Below the pieces are notes generated by a model that did not search any database, had not been told where the DNA came from, and saw only the letters and a program-made list of their open reading frames with translations. This document shows positions 34,280-43,703 of a DNA stretch of 64,000 nt, piece by piece (within the stretch, counting starts at the first letter, position 1; every line of letters begins with the position of its first letter). The translations under genes were made by a program, and so were the position numbers. The stretch comes from Erwinia sp039023475 (GTDB taxonomy: Bacteria; Pseudomonadota; Gammaproteobacteria; Enterobacterales; Enterobacteriaceae): NCBI RefSeq assembly GCF_039023475.1, contig NZ_JBCHVB010000005.1, positions 62,001-126,000 of the forward strand, in the 5' to 3' direction.

Positions 34280-34897
34280 ATGAGTGTATTCGCGCTTGGT
34301 ATGATCATTTTCGCGTATCTGTGCGGCTCCATTTCCAGCGCGATTTTGGTTTGCCGACTGTTCAGATTACCGGACCCGCGCCTGAATGGTTCAGGCAATC
34401 CCGGCGCCACCAATGTCCTGCGCATCGGCGGTAAACTCCCTGCTGCTGCGGTTCTGATCTTCGATATTTTAAAAGGTATGCTGCCGGTCTGGCTGGCGTA
34501 CCGTTACGGCGTTTCCCCCTTCTACCTCGGCCTTATCGCTATCGCGGCCTGCCTTGGCCATATTTACCCTCTCTTTTTCCATTTTAAAGGCGGCAAAGGC
34601 GTGGCGACGGCGTTCGGGGCGATTGCTCCTATCGGCTGGGATCTGACCGGGCTGATGACCGGCACCTGGCTCCTGACCGTGCTGCTCAGCGGCTACTCGT
34701 CGCTGGGCGCCATCGTCAGCGCGCTGATCGCGCCATTTTACGTCTGGTGGTTTAAGCCCCAGCTCACCTTTCCGGTGGCGATGCTCTCCTGTCTGGTGCT
34801 CCTGCGCCATCACGATAATATCCAGCGCTTATGGCGCGGGCAGGAGATGAAGATCTGGAAAAAGAAGAAAGCGAAAACCGGTAAAAAGTCCTCTTAA
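34280..34897 (+). CDS. plsY: glycerol-3-phosphate acyltransferase PlsY
   Basis: This 205-residue membrane protein transfers an acyl group from acyl-phosphate to glycerol-3-phosphate. The motifs GSGNPGATNVLR, FKGGKGVATAFG and LLRHHDNIQRLWRG are intact. The C terminus is strongly basic (KKKKAKTGKKSS). The ATG at 34280 matches the family start. It is the E. coli ygiH position. Confidence 0.95.
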   Translation: MSVFALGMIIFAYLCGSISSAILVCRLFRLPDPRLNGSGNPGATNVLRIGGKLPAAAVLIFDILKGMLPVWLAYRYGVSPFYLGLIAIAACLGHIYPLFFHFKGGKGVATAFGAIAPIGWDLTGLMTGTWLLTVLLSGYSSLGAIVSALIAPFYVWWFKPQLTFPVAMLSCLVLLRHHDNIQRLWRGQEMKIWKKKKAKTGKKSS

Positions 34898-35090
34898 CGG
34901 CCAGAGATGCCTTTAAAGCCACCTGATAAAACATGCCCGCTGAGGAACGCTTTAATTTCGTTTCTGTGACCAGCCTGATTCTGACCGGAAGTGAGCCAGC
35001 AAAGTCACGATAGTGCGGGAGAGGGGTCCGGGCCACGGTATCCGTTATCGTCAAAAGGTACTGACCTGAGGGGCTTTTACAGGGGAAATT

Positions 35091-35125
35091 AAAAAAGCCG
35101 GCACCTTCCGGCACCGGCTTTTTTT
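35091..35125. terminator. bidirectional terminator between plsY and tsaD
   Basis: AAAAAAGCCGG pairs with CCGGCTTTTTT, with a 12-base loop. The T run overlaps the tsaD stop codon on the other strand. The 190 bases between plsY and this hairpin hold nothing I recognise. Confidence 0.88.
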
Positions 35126-36146
35126 AGCCGTTTTGCAGCGGCGAAAGTTCCGCCAGCGGCCAGCGTGGCCGCACGGTGACGCTCAGCTCCCCCCGCGTAC
35201 CGCCCTTCATTCTGACCATGCCCGCATAGGCGATCATCGCGCCATTGTCGGTGCAGAACTCAGGACGCGCATAGAAAACTTCGCCACCACGCGCTTTCAT
35301 TACCGCCGCCATTTTCGCTCTCAGCGTACGGTTCGCGCTGACGCCGCCAGCGATAACCAGCCGCTTAAAGCCGGTCTGCTCCAGGGCGCGTTTGCACTTG
35401 ATGGCGAGCGTATCCACCACGGCATCTTCGAAGGCACGGGCGATATCCGCCCGCGTCTGCTCATCATCGCTGTTGTTGCGGATGGTATTTGCCGCAAAGG
35501 TCTTCAGCCCGGAAAAGCTGAAATCCAGCCCCGGACGATCGGTCATCGGCCTTGGAAAGACAAAACGCTTCTCGACGCCCTGCTGCGCCATTGTTGACAG
35601 CATCGGCCCGCCGGGATAATCGAGTCCCAGCAGCTTGGCGGTTTTGTCGAACGCCTCACCTGCGGCATCGTCAATCGACTCTCCCAGCAGGCTGTACTCG
35701 CCAATGGCGGTGACGCTGATAAGCTGCGTATGACCGCCCGATACCAGCAGCGCGACAAACGGAAACTCAGGCGGCGTCTCTTCCAGCATCGGTGCCAGCA
35801 GGTGCCCTTCCATATGGTGCACGGGGATGGCCGGCACGTCCCAGGCAAAGGCCAGCGCACGGCCAACCGTTGCGCCCACCAGCAGCGCACCGACCAGGCC
35901 GGGACCTGCCGTGTAGGCAACGGCGTCGATATCCTGCGCCTTAAGTCCCGCCTCGGCGATCGCCGCCTGAATTAAGGGCACGGTTTTTCGCACGTGATCG
36001 CGCGAGGCCAGTTCAGGCACCACGCCGCCGTAGTCGGCATGCAGTTTCACCTGACTGTATAGCTGATTAGCGAGAAGCCCGGCCGCATCGTCGTAAATGG
36101 CAATACCGGTTTCATCGCAGGATGTTTCAATTCCAAGCACACGCAT
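35124..36146 (-). CDS. tsaD: tRNA N6-adenosine threonylcarbamoyltransferase
   Basis: This 340-residue subunit completes the t6A37 modification of ANN-decoding tRNAs together with TsaB, TsaE and TsaC. The ASKHA start VLGIETSCDETG, the metal-binding HHMEGH and the phosphate loops SGGHTQL and AGGVSANRTLR are intact. It is divergent from rpsU, as in E. coli, where the two genes flank the same regulatory gap. Confidence 0.97.
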   Translation of the reverse strand: MRVLGIETSCDETGIAIYDDAAGLLANQLYSQVKLHADYGGVVPELASRDHVRKTVPLIQAAIAEAGLKAQDIDAVAYTAGPGLVGALLVGATVGRALAFAWDVPAIPVHHMEGHLLAPMLEETPPEFPFVALLVSGGHTQLISVTAIGEYSLLGESIDDAAGEAFDKTAKLLGLDYPGGPMLSTMAQQGVEKRFVFPRPMTDRPGLDFSFSGLKTFAANTIRNNSDDEQTRADIARAFEDAVVDTLAIKCKRALEQTGFKRLVIAGGVSANRTLRAKMAAVMKARGGEVFYARPEFCTDNGAMIAYAGMVRMKGGTRGELSVTVRPRWPLAELSPLQNG

Positions 36147-36279
36147 GACTTTTTACCTCATTCTTGCGGCGCGCAGTGTAGCACGAAGGCCAGGGCGGGC
36201 GCGGCAATTTTCCGGTGCTACAGCCAGATGACTGATGCAAAAGGAGAAAATTTTTTCGCCGGGGGCGGGTGGATTGATG

Positions 36280-36285
36280 TATACT
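36280..36285 (+). promoter_or_regulatory. putative -10 of the rpsU-dnaG-rpoD operon
   Basis: TATACT lies about 160 bases before rpsU in a 298-base gap. The -35 is not obvious. The E. coli operon has promoters in the same relative place, so this is a candidate only. Confidence 0.35.
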
Positions 36286-36393
36286 CTCCGGCCTGAAAAT
36301 ACCGGCAGTGGCACAGGCGCATCTGTTGGTGAGATTACGCTATGGTGCTTTACAACGCAGCCTGTGTTGGAGTAAAATTCCGCACCATTTTGA

Positions 36394-36660
<267 letters not shown>

Positions 36661-36665
36661 TACCT

Positions 36666-36681
36666 TAAGGGTTCGCCCTTA
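36666..36681 (+). terminator. UUCG-loop hairpin after rpsU
   Basis: TAAGGG-TTCG-CCCTTA is a 6-bp stem capped by the very stable UUCG tetraloop, just after the rpsU stop and without a T run. In E. coli a partial terminator between rpsU and dnaG lowers primase expression; this hairpin sits where such an element is expected. Confidence 0.5.
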
Positions 36682-36891
36682 CGCTTCACAGACAAGTAAG
36701 TAGTTATAAAGGCCGTGCTTTCCGAAAGGAATGCGCGGCTTGTTGCCGTTTATGAGCCACAGTGAAAGCCCCACGCTTTTCCGGACCGGGTGGGACGGCA
36801 ACAGCGCGGCTCTGCGCTTGCTTACCGGATAAGCAGCCCGGAGGCGCAAAGGCAGCCGACGCCGTCAGGTGCTGAAAGATGAAGGGGATTT

Positions 36892-38628
36892 ATGGCTGGA
36901 CGCATTCCGCGTGTATTTATCAATGATCTGCTGGCGCGCACGGACATCGTGGATCTGATCGATGCCCGCGTAAAGCTGAAAAAGCAGGGCAAAAATTATC
37001 ACGCCTGCTGTCCCTTTCATAATGAGAAAACGCCCTCTTTTACCGTCAACGGCGAAAAGCAGTTCTACCACTGCTTCGGCTGTGGCGCTCACGGTAACGC
37101 TGTCGATTTCCTGATGAACTACGATCGTCTGGAATTCGTGGAAAGTATCGAAGAGTTAGCTACGCTTTATGGGCTGGAGGTGCCGTATGAAAGCGGGACC
37201 GGACCGACCCAGATGGAGCGTCACCAACGCCAGAACCTCTACCAGCTGATGGCCAGCGTCAGTGAGTTTTACCAGCAGTCGCTTAAGGAAAACCCGGCGG
37301 CTGGCGCGCGCGATTATCTCGCCAGGCGCGGGCTCAGTGATGAGGTTATCAGGCATTTTTCTATAGGCTTTGCGCCTGCCAACGCATTGAAGCGATTTAG
37401 CGGCAATCAGGATAACCGGCAGTCATTAATTGATGCTGGCATGCTGGTCACCAATGAACAGGGCCGCAGTTACGATCGCTTTCGCGAACGGGTGATGTTT
37501 CCGATCCATGATAAACGGGGTCGGGTAATCGGATTTGGCGGACGCGTCCTTGGCGATGCGATGCCTAAATACCTTAACTCCCCGGAAACCGATATTTTTC
37601 ATAAAGGCCGCCAGCTGTATGGCCTGTATGAAGCGCAGAAGAATCACCCGGAACCCGCGAAGCTGCTAGTGGTCGAAGGCTACATGGACGTCGTGGCGCT
37701 GGCGCAGTTCGGCATCGATTATGCCGTGGCGTCACTGGGCACTTCCACCACGCCCGAGCATATTCAGCTTTTGTTCCGCACAACCGATAACGTTATTTGT
37801 TGCTATGACGGCGACAGAGCAGGTCGGGAAGCGGCATGGCGGGCGCTGGAAACCGCGCTGCCTTACATGAATGACGGTCGTCAGCTACGCTTTATGTTTC
37901 TGCCCGACGGCGAAGATCCCGATACGCTGGTGCGTAAGGAAGGAAAAGAGGCGTTTGAAGCGCGGATGGAGCAGGCAATGCCGCTCTCTGCGTTTCTGTT
38001 TGATACGCTGCTGCCTCAGGTCGATCTGCGTTCGCCCGACGGTCGCGCCCAGCTCAGCACGCTGGCGCTGCCGCTGATAAGCCAGGTGCCCGGTGAAACG
38101 CTGCGCATCTATCTGCGTCAGGAGCTTGGTAATAAGCTGGGCATCCTGGACGACAATCAGCTTGATAAGCTGATGCCTAAGCTGGGGGAAAAGGCAAAAC
38201 CGCCCCAGCAGCCGCAGCTTAAGCGCACCACCATGCGGATCCTGATTGGCTTGCTGATACAGAATCCCCAGCTTGCCGCTATGGTGCCCTCGCTGGAAGG
38301 GCTGGAGTCGTCGGAGCTGGCCGGTTTCCCGCTTTTTGTGGAGCTGGTGGGGACATGCGTCGCGCACCCTGGCCTGACCACAGGACAGCTGCTGGAGCTT
38401 TATCGCGGTACAAAATTCAGTCAGAGCCTTGAAACTCTGGCCACATGGAACCACATGATCGTAGATGATGAAGTGGAAACCATGTTTAAAGACTCCCTGG
38501 CCAGCATGTACGACGCGGCGCTGGAGCGCAGGCTTGAAGAGTTAATCGCCCGCGATCGCACGCATGGCCTCAATGCCGGTGAGCGCCGGGAATTCTGGAC
38601 GCTCAGCCAGGCACTGAAGAAACAGTAA
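36892..38628 (+). CDS. dnaG: DNA primase
   Basis: This 578-residue enzyme makes the RNA primers for replication. The N-terminal zinc finger is visible (CPFHNEKTPSF, then FHCFGC-like YHCFGCGAHG), followed by the TOPRIM catalytic core (VVEGYMDVVAL, YDGDRAGREAA) and a C-terminal DnaB-binding domain (about residues 440-578). GAAAGATGAAGGGG precedes the ATG. It is the middle gene of the macromolecular synthesis operon. Confidence 0.97.
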   Translation: MAGRIPRVFINDLLARTDIVDLIDARVKLKKQGKNYHACCPFHNEKTPSFTVNGEKQFYHCFGCGAHGNAVDFLMNYDRLEFVESIEELATLYGLEVPYESGTGPTQMERHQRQNLYQLMASVSEFYQQSLKENPAAGARDYLARRGLSDEVIRHFSIGFAPANALKRFSGNQDNRQSLIDAGMLVTNEQGRSYDRFRERVMFPIHDKRGRVIGFGGRVLGDAMPKYLNSPETDIFHKGRQLYGLYEAQKNHPEPAKLLVVEGYMDVVALAQFGIDYAVASLGTSTTPEHIQLLFRTTDNVICCYDGDRAGREAAWRALETALPYMNDGRQLRFMFLPDGEDPDTLVRKEGKEAFEARMEQAMPLSAFLFDTLLPQVDLRSPDGRAQLSTLALPLISQVPGETLRIYLRQELGNKLGILDDNQLDKLMPKLGEKAKPPQQPQLKRTTMRILIGLLIQNPQLAAMVPSLEGLESSELAGFPLFVELVGTCVAHPGLTTGQLLELYRGTKFSQSLETLATWNHMIVDDEVETMFKDSLASMYDAALERRLEELIARDRTHGLNAGERREFWTLSQALKKQ

Positions 38629-38930
38629 TCGTCGGGGAGACCTGGCGGCAGATGAAGACAATGAAGAAGCGCATCGCGTGGCCGTCAATTAACGGACCGC
38701 GAAAACCTTTGCAGCCTGGGTCAATGACCCGCGTCTGCGGACGGGCCGCATGCCATTAGTGCGCTTCTGACAGAATATCCGCGGCTTAAGTGCCGATTTG
38801 ACGCCAGGTTAAGCCTGGCAGCCGCCGCGACGGGCAGCGGCAATAAACCAATGCCCTCACTGTTATTGTTGGCTGCTTAAACTTAGCCGACCAACACCAT
38901 TTAATTTAACAGAAGTGTGGATACCGTCTT
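38629..38930. other. 302-base dnaG-rpoD intergenic region
   Basis: No gene, convincing hairpin with a T run, or known RNA is visible. In E. coli the dnaG-rpoD junction is cut by RNase E, and rpoD has heat-inducible promoters inside dnaG; neither can be shown here by eye. Confidence 0.5.
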
Positions 38931-40775
38931 ATGGAGCAAAACCCGCAGTCACAGCTGAAGCTGCTTGTCACCCGTGGTAAGGAGCAAGGCTATCTGACCT
39001 ATGCCGAGGTCAATGACCATCTGCCGGAAGATATCGTCGACTCCGATCAGATCGAAGACATCATTCAGATGATCAACGACATGGGCATACAGGTTGTGGA
39101 AGAAGCGCCTGATGCCGACGATCTGATGCTGAACGAAAACAGCTCAGATACGGACGAGGATGCTGCCGAAGCGGCTGCTCAAGTCTTATCCAGCGTTGAA
39201 TCGGAAATCGGACGTACAACTGACCCGGTGCGCATGTATATGCGTGAAATGGGTACCGTTGAGCTGCTGACGCGCGAAGGCGAAATCGACATCGCCAAGC
39301 GCATCGAAGACGGCATCAACCAGGTACAGTGTTCCGTTGCTGAATATCCTGAAGCCATCACCTATCTGCTTGAGCAGTACGATCGCGTCGAAGCGGGCGA
39401 AGCGCGCCTGTCAGATATGATCACCGGCTTTGTCGATCCCAATGCAGAGGCGGAAATAGCGCCGACGGCGACTCACGTAGGTTCTGAACTCTCCGAGGCC
39501 GAGCGCAACGACGACGACGACGAGGATGAAGAGTCCGACGACGACAGCTCTGATGATGACAACAGCATCGATCCGGAACTGGCGCGCGAGAAGTTTAACG
39601 ATCTGCGCGTTCAGTACGAGAAAGCCCGTACGGTCATTAAAGCCAAGGGCCGCAGCCACGCTGATGCCGTTGCCGAAATCCAGAATCTGTCCGACGTCTT
39701 TAAACAGTTCCGCCTGGTGCCGAAGCAGTTCGACTTCCTGGTGAACAACATGCGTACCATGATGGACCGCGTCCGTACCCAGGAACGCCTCATCATGAAG
39801 CTCTGTGTTGAAATCTGTAAGATGCCGAAAAAGAACTTCATCACCCTGTTCACCGGCAACGAAACCAGCGAAACCTGGTTCAAAGCCGCGCTGGCGATGA
39901 ACAAGCCATGGTCAGAAAAGCTGAACGACGTGGCGGATGACGTGCATCGTGGCCTGCAAAAGCTGGCGCAGATCGAAGAAGAAACCGGTCTGACTATCGA
40001 GCAGGTCAAGGACATCAACCGCCGCATGTCCATCGGTGAAGCGAAAGCCCGCCGGGCGAAAAAAGAGATGGTGGAAGCTAACCTGCGTCTGGTTATCTCC
40101 ATTGCCAAAAAATACACCAACCGTGGCCTGCAGTTCCTCGATCTGATCCAGGAAGGCAATATCGGTCTGATGAAAGCCGTTGATAAGTTTGAATATCGCC
40201 GTGGCTATAAGTTCTCAACTTACGCCACCTGGTGGATCCGTCAGGCTATCACGCGCTCCATTGCAGACCAGGCGCGCACCATCCGTATTCCGGTGCATAT
40301 GATTGAGACCATCAACAAGCTCAACCGTATCTCGCGTCAGATGCTGCAGGAGATGGGCCGTGAGCCGTCACCGGAAGAGCTGGCTGAACGGATGCTGATG
40401 CCGGAAGATAAAATCCGCAAGGTGCTGAAAATTGCCAAAGAGCCGATCTCAATGGAGACGCCAATTGGTGATGATGAAGATTCCCACCTGGGTGATTTTA
40501 TCGAAGATACCACGCTGGAGCTGCCGCTGGATTCAGCGACCTCGGAAAGCCTGCGCTCTGCCACCCACGACGTGCTGGCTGGCCTGACCGCCCGCGAAGC
40601 CAAGGTGCTGCGCATGCGCTTCGGTATTGATATGAATACCGACCATACGCTGGAAGAAGTGGGCAAGCAGTTTGACGTGACGCGTGAGCGTATCCGTCAG
40701 ATCGAAGCGAAAGCGCTGCGCAAGCTGCGCCATCCAAGCCGCTCCGAAGTGCTGCGCAGCTTCCTGGACGATTAA
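38931..40775 (+). CDS. rpoD: RNA polymerase sigma-70 factor
   Basis: This is the 614-residue housekeeping sigma factor. It has region 1.1, then region 1.2 (DPVRMYMREMG), an acidic non-conserved stretch of Asp/Glu near residues 190-205, region 2 (FLDLIQEGNIGLMKAVDKFEYRRGYKFSTYATWWIRQAI), region 3, and region 4.2 (LEEVGKQFDVTRERIRQIEAKALRKLRHPSR). The length equals E. coli (613). Confidence 0.98.
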   Translation: MEQNPQSQLKLLVTRGKEQGYLTYAEVNDHLPEDIVDSDQIEDIIQMINDMGIQVVEEAPDADDLMLNENSSDTDEDAAEAAAQVLSSVESEIGRTTDPVRMYMREMGTVELLTREGEIDIAKRIEDGINQVQCSVAEYPEAITYLLEQYDRVEAGEARLSDMITGFVDPNAEAEIAPTATHVGSELSEAERNDDDDEDEESDDDSSDDDNSIDPELAREKFNDLRVQYEKARTVIKAKGRSHADAVAEIQNLSDVFKQFRLVPKQFDFLVNNMRTMMDRVRTQERLIMKLCVEICKMPKKNFITLFTGNETSETWFKAALAMNKPWSEKLNDVADDVHRGLQKLAQIEEETGLTIEQVKDINRRMSIGEAKARRAKKEMVEANLRLVISIAKKYTNRGLQFLDLIQEGNIGLMKAVDKFEYRRGYKFSTYATWWIRQAITRSIADQARTIRIPVHMIETINKLNRISRQMLQEMGREPSPEELAERMLMPEDKIRKVLKIAKEPISMETPIGDDEDSHLGDFIEDTTLELPLDSATSESLRSATHDVLAGLTAREAKVLRMRFGIDMNTDHTLEEVGKQFDVTRERIRQIEAKALRKLRHPSRSEVLRSFLDD

Positions 40776-40805
40776 TCCGTTCACCCGACCCGTGCGGTTG
40801 TTGAT

Positions 40806-40840
40806 AAAGCCCTGGCTGAAAAGCCGGGGCTTTGTTTTTT
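40806..40840 (+). terminator. intrinsic terminator of the rpsU-dnaG-rpoD operon
   Basis: AAAGCCC pairs with GGGCTTT, with a nested GGCT/AGCC stem in the loop, and GTTTTTT follows. It begins 31 bases after the rpoD stop. Confidence 0.9.
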
Positions 40841-40940
40841 CAGCGCCCCCGCCTTTTCTCCTGCCCGCCTAACGTCCCTGTAACAAAAATAGCCTTCACT
40901 CCGGCAGATAGCGGTTGAGGGTTTTCCATCATTAAAGCGC

Positions 40941-40992
40941 TAACGTTCTTTTTATCTCCTGCCTATAGTGAAGCGACCCGCAGCGAACGTTA
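40941..40992 (+). promoter_or_regulatory. promoter of the oxidoreductase gene with paired AACGTT sites
   Basis: TATAGT at 40964-40969 is a plausible -10. TAACGTTC at 40941-40948 overlaps the -35 position, and its inverted copy GAACGTTA lies at 40985-40992, just past the expected start of transcription. A third copy precedes the neighbouring LacI-type gene. AACGTT has the central CG typical of LacI-family operators. This is inference from position and repetition. Confidence 0.45.
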
Positions 40993-41011
40993 ACCTGTCC
41001 AAGGAGTTTCT

Positions 41012-42058
41012 ATGTTTCCCTCCTCGCTACCCCATCCCCGCGTGATCGATCCACAAAGCGTTGAACCTCTCCGCTGGGGGATTATCGGACCAGGCTGGAT
41101 AGCCGCGCACTTCACGAAGGCTTTGCGCGAGCAGACCCAACAGCAGCTGGTCGCCGTGGCGTCGCGTTCAGCAGCGCGCGCCAACGCCTTTGCCAGAGAG
41201 TGGGGTATTCCACATGCCTTTGACAGCGCTGATGAAATGCTGGCGATGCCCAATCTGGATGCGGTCTATATCGCCACACCTCATAATCATCACTTTCCTG
41301 ATGCCAGCCGTGCGCTCAAAGCTGGCAAACACGTACTGGTAGAAAAGCCGCTGGCGCTGAATGCTGTTGAAGGTGCGGCGCTACAGGCTCTGGCAAAAGC
41401 GCACAGCGTTTTCTGCATGGAGGCGATGTGGTGCGACTTTCTGCCAAAGTATGACGTGCTGAGCCAGCTGGTTGAGGACGGCGTGCTCGGGGAGCTGCAT
41501 ACATTGATCGCTGACCATGGCGAATTTTTCACGCCGGATCACCGCATTTTTAATCCTGACCTTGCGGGGGGAACGATGCTGGATTTGGGCAGCTATCTGC
41601 TCGCCTTTAGCATCCGGCTGGCTGGCGCGCCGGAAACGGTAACAGCAAAAGGACAAACGGCGCACAGCGGGGTTAACGGCCAGGCTTCAATGCTGCTGAC
41701 TCATGAGAACGGCATGCATTCTGTGCTTAATACTACCTTGTTCAGCAATACGCCGGGCCGGGCGATAATCGGCGGACGCGATGCCAGTATTGAGACAGAC
41801 GGACAGTTCTACGCGCCGGGCGGCTTTACGTTGCGCTCAAGCCAGCACGGCAAAACCCTGCGCTGGGAAGAGGCAGCAAACCGTTACGTGCAATTGTCTC
41901 ATGAAGCGGCCCACTTCGCCTGGTGCGTTCATCAGGGACGGCAATCGTCGCCGGTTCGTCCGCTGTCCGCTTCGCTGGCAACGCTGGCCACCATGGATGA
42001 AGTCCGTCGGCAGTTGGGCATTATATTTAATGAAGAACGTCCGGAAAGCCCTTCTTAA
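41012..42058 (+). CDS. Gfo/Idh/MocA-family NAD(P)-dependent oxidoreductase
   Basis: This 348-residue protein has an N-terminal Rossmann fold (LRWGIIGPGWIA) and the family active-site lysine in EKPLALN (Lys112), followed by the alpha/beta C-terminal domain with GGTMLDLGSYLLAF. Members oxidise or reduce sugars, inositols or related diols; dimeric dihydrodiol dehydrogenases look similar. The substrate cannot be told from the sequence. CCAAGGAG precedes the ATG. The LacI-type gene 106 bases downstream is its likely regulator. Confidence 0.85.
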   Translation: MFPSSLPHPRVIDPQSVEPLRWGIIGPGWIAAHFTKALREQTQQQLVAVASRSAARANAFAREWGIPHAFDSADEMLAMPNLDAVYIATPHNHHFPDASRALKAGKHVLVEKPLALNAVEGAALQALAKAHSVFCMEAMWCDFLPKYDVLSQLVEDGVLGELHTLIADHGEFFTPDHRIFNPDLAGGTMLDLGSYLLAFSIRLAGAPETVTAKGQTAHSGVNGQASMLLTHENGMHSVLNTTLFSNTPGRAIIGGRDASIETDGQFYAPGGFTLRSSQHGKTLRWEEAANRYVQLSHEAAHFAWCVHQGRQSSPVRPLSASLATLATMDEVRRQLGIIFNEERPESPS

Positions 42059-42067
42059 TTTGTCCGC

Positions 42068-42087
42068 TGAACGTTACTGAGCGTTCA
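42068..42087. promoter_or_regulatory. inverted repeat before the LacI-type gene
   Basis: TGAACGTTACTGAGCGTTCA has perfect 6-base arms (TGAACG/CGTTCA) around 8 bases, and its left half repeats the GAACGTTA seen twice in front of the oxidoreductase gene. A self-control operator is a reasonable guess. Confidence 0.4.
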
Positions 42088-42164
42088 TCGTTATTTTGCC
42101 TACCCCGCCCGTCCGGCTAGACTGGCTGAATACGCATTTTGAATTTTCTCTGGCGGAGCGGTTG

Positions 42165-43184
42165 GTGAAAAAAATCACCCTTGATGAGTTAGCCCGGCGG
42201 GCGGGCGTTGGTGTGGCAACGGTGGATCGCGTCCTCAACGAACGCGGCGGAGTTTTACCCGCGACGGCGCAAAAGGTATTGCAGGCCGCACGGGAAAGCG
42301 GACTGAAACGCATTTTGCCAGAGGAGCACCGACACCCCTGGCAAATTGAAGTGCTGCTGAGCGGTAATGGTTCGTATTTCTTCAGGCAGCTCAGCGACCA
42401 CTTCAGCAAGGCGGCTACCGGCCTGGGCCACCGCAGGCTGACGCTGCGCCGTACCTTTATTCCGGAAACGAAGCCGCAAAAGCTGGCGGCGCACATTGCG
42501 GCCAGCAGCGCCACAAGTGACGGACTGATTGTGTATGCTCATGACTATCCGGTTGTGCATGAAGCGCTGGCGCTCTGTAAAGCCCGTGGCGTACCGGTTA
42601 TCACCCTCGTGACCGATCTCCCCGGTGCCGAACGCCTCTGTCATGTGGGCATCAATCAGCTTCAGGCTGGACGCACCGCTGGTCTACTGATGGGTAAAAT
42701 GGTCAGCGGCCCCGGGGAGGTCATTATGGTCAGTGGACGATCGGATTACCGGGCGCATCAGGAGCGTATTCGGGGTTTTCGTGATGTCCTGACAGCGCGT
42801 TTTCCGCACGTTACGCTGCGTGAAGTTCTGGCAGGAGAGGATAGACGGGAAACCATCAGCAGGCTTTTGGAAACGGAGCTTGCCCGCGCCGGAGACGTGG
42901 CCGGTATTTACAATACCGGTCAGGGGAACCGTGAAATTGACGCTGCGCTGATGCGGCACCGGCTCGCAGGAAAATGCGTATTTATTACCCATGAACTCTC
43001 TGCTAACACGCGGACGCTGCTGGCTGCGGACACCCTCTCTCTGACGCTGGATCAAAATGCCCGCCAGCATGCGCAACTTGCCATCGAACTGATGATAAAT
43101 TACCTGGACAGCGGTGAAGTCCCGGATCTCTACAGCGCGGGCAAAGTGGCGTTTACGATCCATACACCAGAAAATATTATTTAA
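42165..43184 (+). CDS. LacI-family transcriptional regulator
   Basis: This 339-residue regulator starts with the helix-turn-helix KKITLDELARRAGVGVATVDRVLNERGGV and continues as a periplasmic-binding-like sensor domain (about residues 60-330; GLIVYAHDYP, HVGINQLQAGRTAG, IYNTGQGN). The GTG at 42165 with GGAG six bases upstream places the HTH at the usual distance from the N terminus; a TTG at 42096 would add 23 unrelated residues. Its 3' end overlaps the convergent mug gene by 8 bases. The ligand is unknown. Confidence 0.85.
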   Translation: MKKITLDELARRAGVGVATVDRVLNERGGVLPATAQKVLQAARESGLKRILPEEHRHPWQIEVLLSGNGSYFFRQLSDHFSKAATGLGHRRLTLRRTFIPETKPQKLAAHIAASSATSDGLIVYAHDYPVVHEALALCKARGVPVITLVTDLPGAERLCHVGINQLQAGRTAGLLMGKMVSGPGEVIMVSGRSDYRAHQERIRGFRDVLTARFPHVTLREVLAGEDRRETISRLLETELARAGDVAGIYNTGQGNREIDAALMRHRLAGKCVFITHELSANTRTLLAADTLSLTLDQNARQHAQLAIELMINYLDSGEVPDLYSAGKVAFTIHTPENII

Positions 43185-43695
43185 TCAGCGCCTCATTCAA
43201 CTCCCGGTAAGCGGCCGTCAGCGCCTCCTGAGAGGCGCGGTTAAGCCCGCTGGGATTAGGCAGCACCCACACCTCGGTTTCGCCCAGCCTTTGCGGCTGC
43301 CTGCCCCAGTCCACCTTACTGACGCCGAAGGCCCGCTGGTACGCCTGCTTGCCCAGCACCGCCAGCGCCCGTGGCTGACAGCGGTCTATTTTTTCCCGCA
43401 GCGCCCGGCCGCCCTCACGCAGTTCCGGGCCGGAAAGCTCGGTCGCCTCTTTCGTCGGACGCTCCACCAGCATGGTGATGCCACAGCCGGTATCCAGCAG
43501 CTGCCTCTCCTCCTCCGGCCTGAGCTGACGGGCAGTAAAGCCCGCCTGCCAGATCGTTTTCCAGAACCGGTTGCCGCCGTGGGCAAAATGAAAGCCGGTG
43601 TGGGCGGAGGACTTTCCCGGATTAATGCCGCAAAACACCACCCGCAGCCCCGGCGTCAGGATGTCCGCTATCGTATGTTCTGTTATCTCATCCAT
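43177..43695 (-). CDS. mug: G/U mismatch-specific DNA glycosylase
   Basis: This 172-residue glycosylase removes uracil and ethenocytosine opposite guanine. The active-site motif GLRVVFCGINPGKSSA (Asn as catalytic residue) and the wedge VLPNPSGLNR are intact, with FAHGGNRFWK between. In E. coli mug directly follows rpoD; here two genes have come between. The 3' end overlaps the LacI-type gene. Confidence 0.95.
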   Translation of the reverse strand: MDEITEHTIADILTPGLRVVFCGINPGKSSAHTGFHFAHGGNRFWKTIWQAGFTARQLRPEEERQLLDTGCGITMLVERPTKEATELSGPELREGGRALREKIDRCQPRALAVLGKQAYQRAFGVSKVDWGRQPQRLGETEVWVLPNPSGLNRASQEALTAAYRELNEALIK

Positions 43696-43703
43696 TCTGT
43701 TTC

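Noticed and set aside
40843..41011. Gap after rpoD considered for the tRNA gene that lies near mug in E. coli
   Set aside because: No cloverleaf or CCA-ended tRNA sequence could be read here or around mug.
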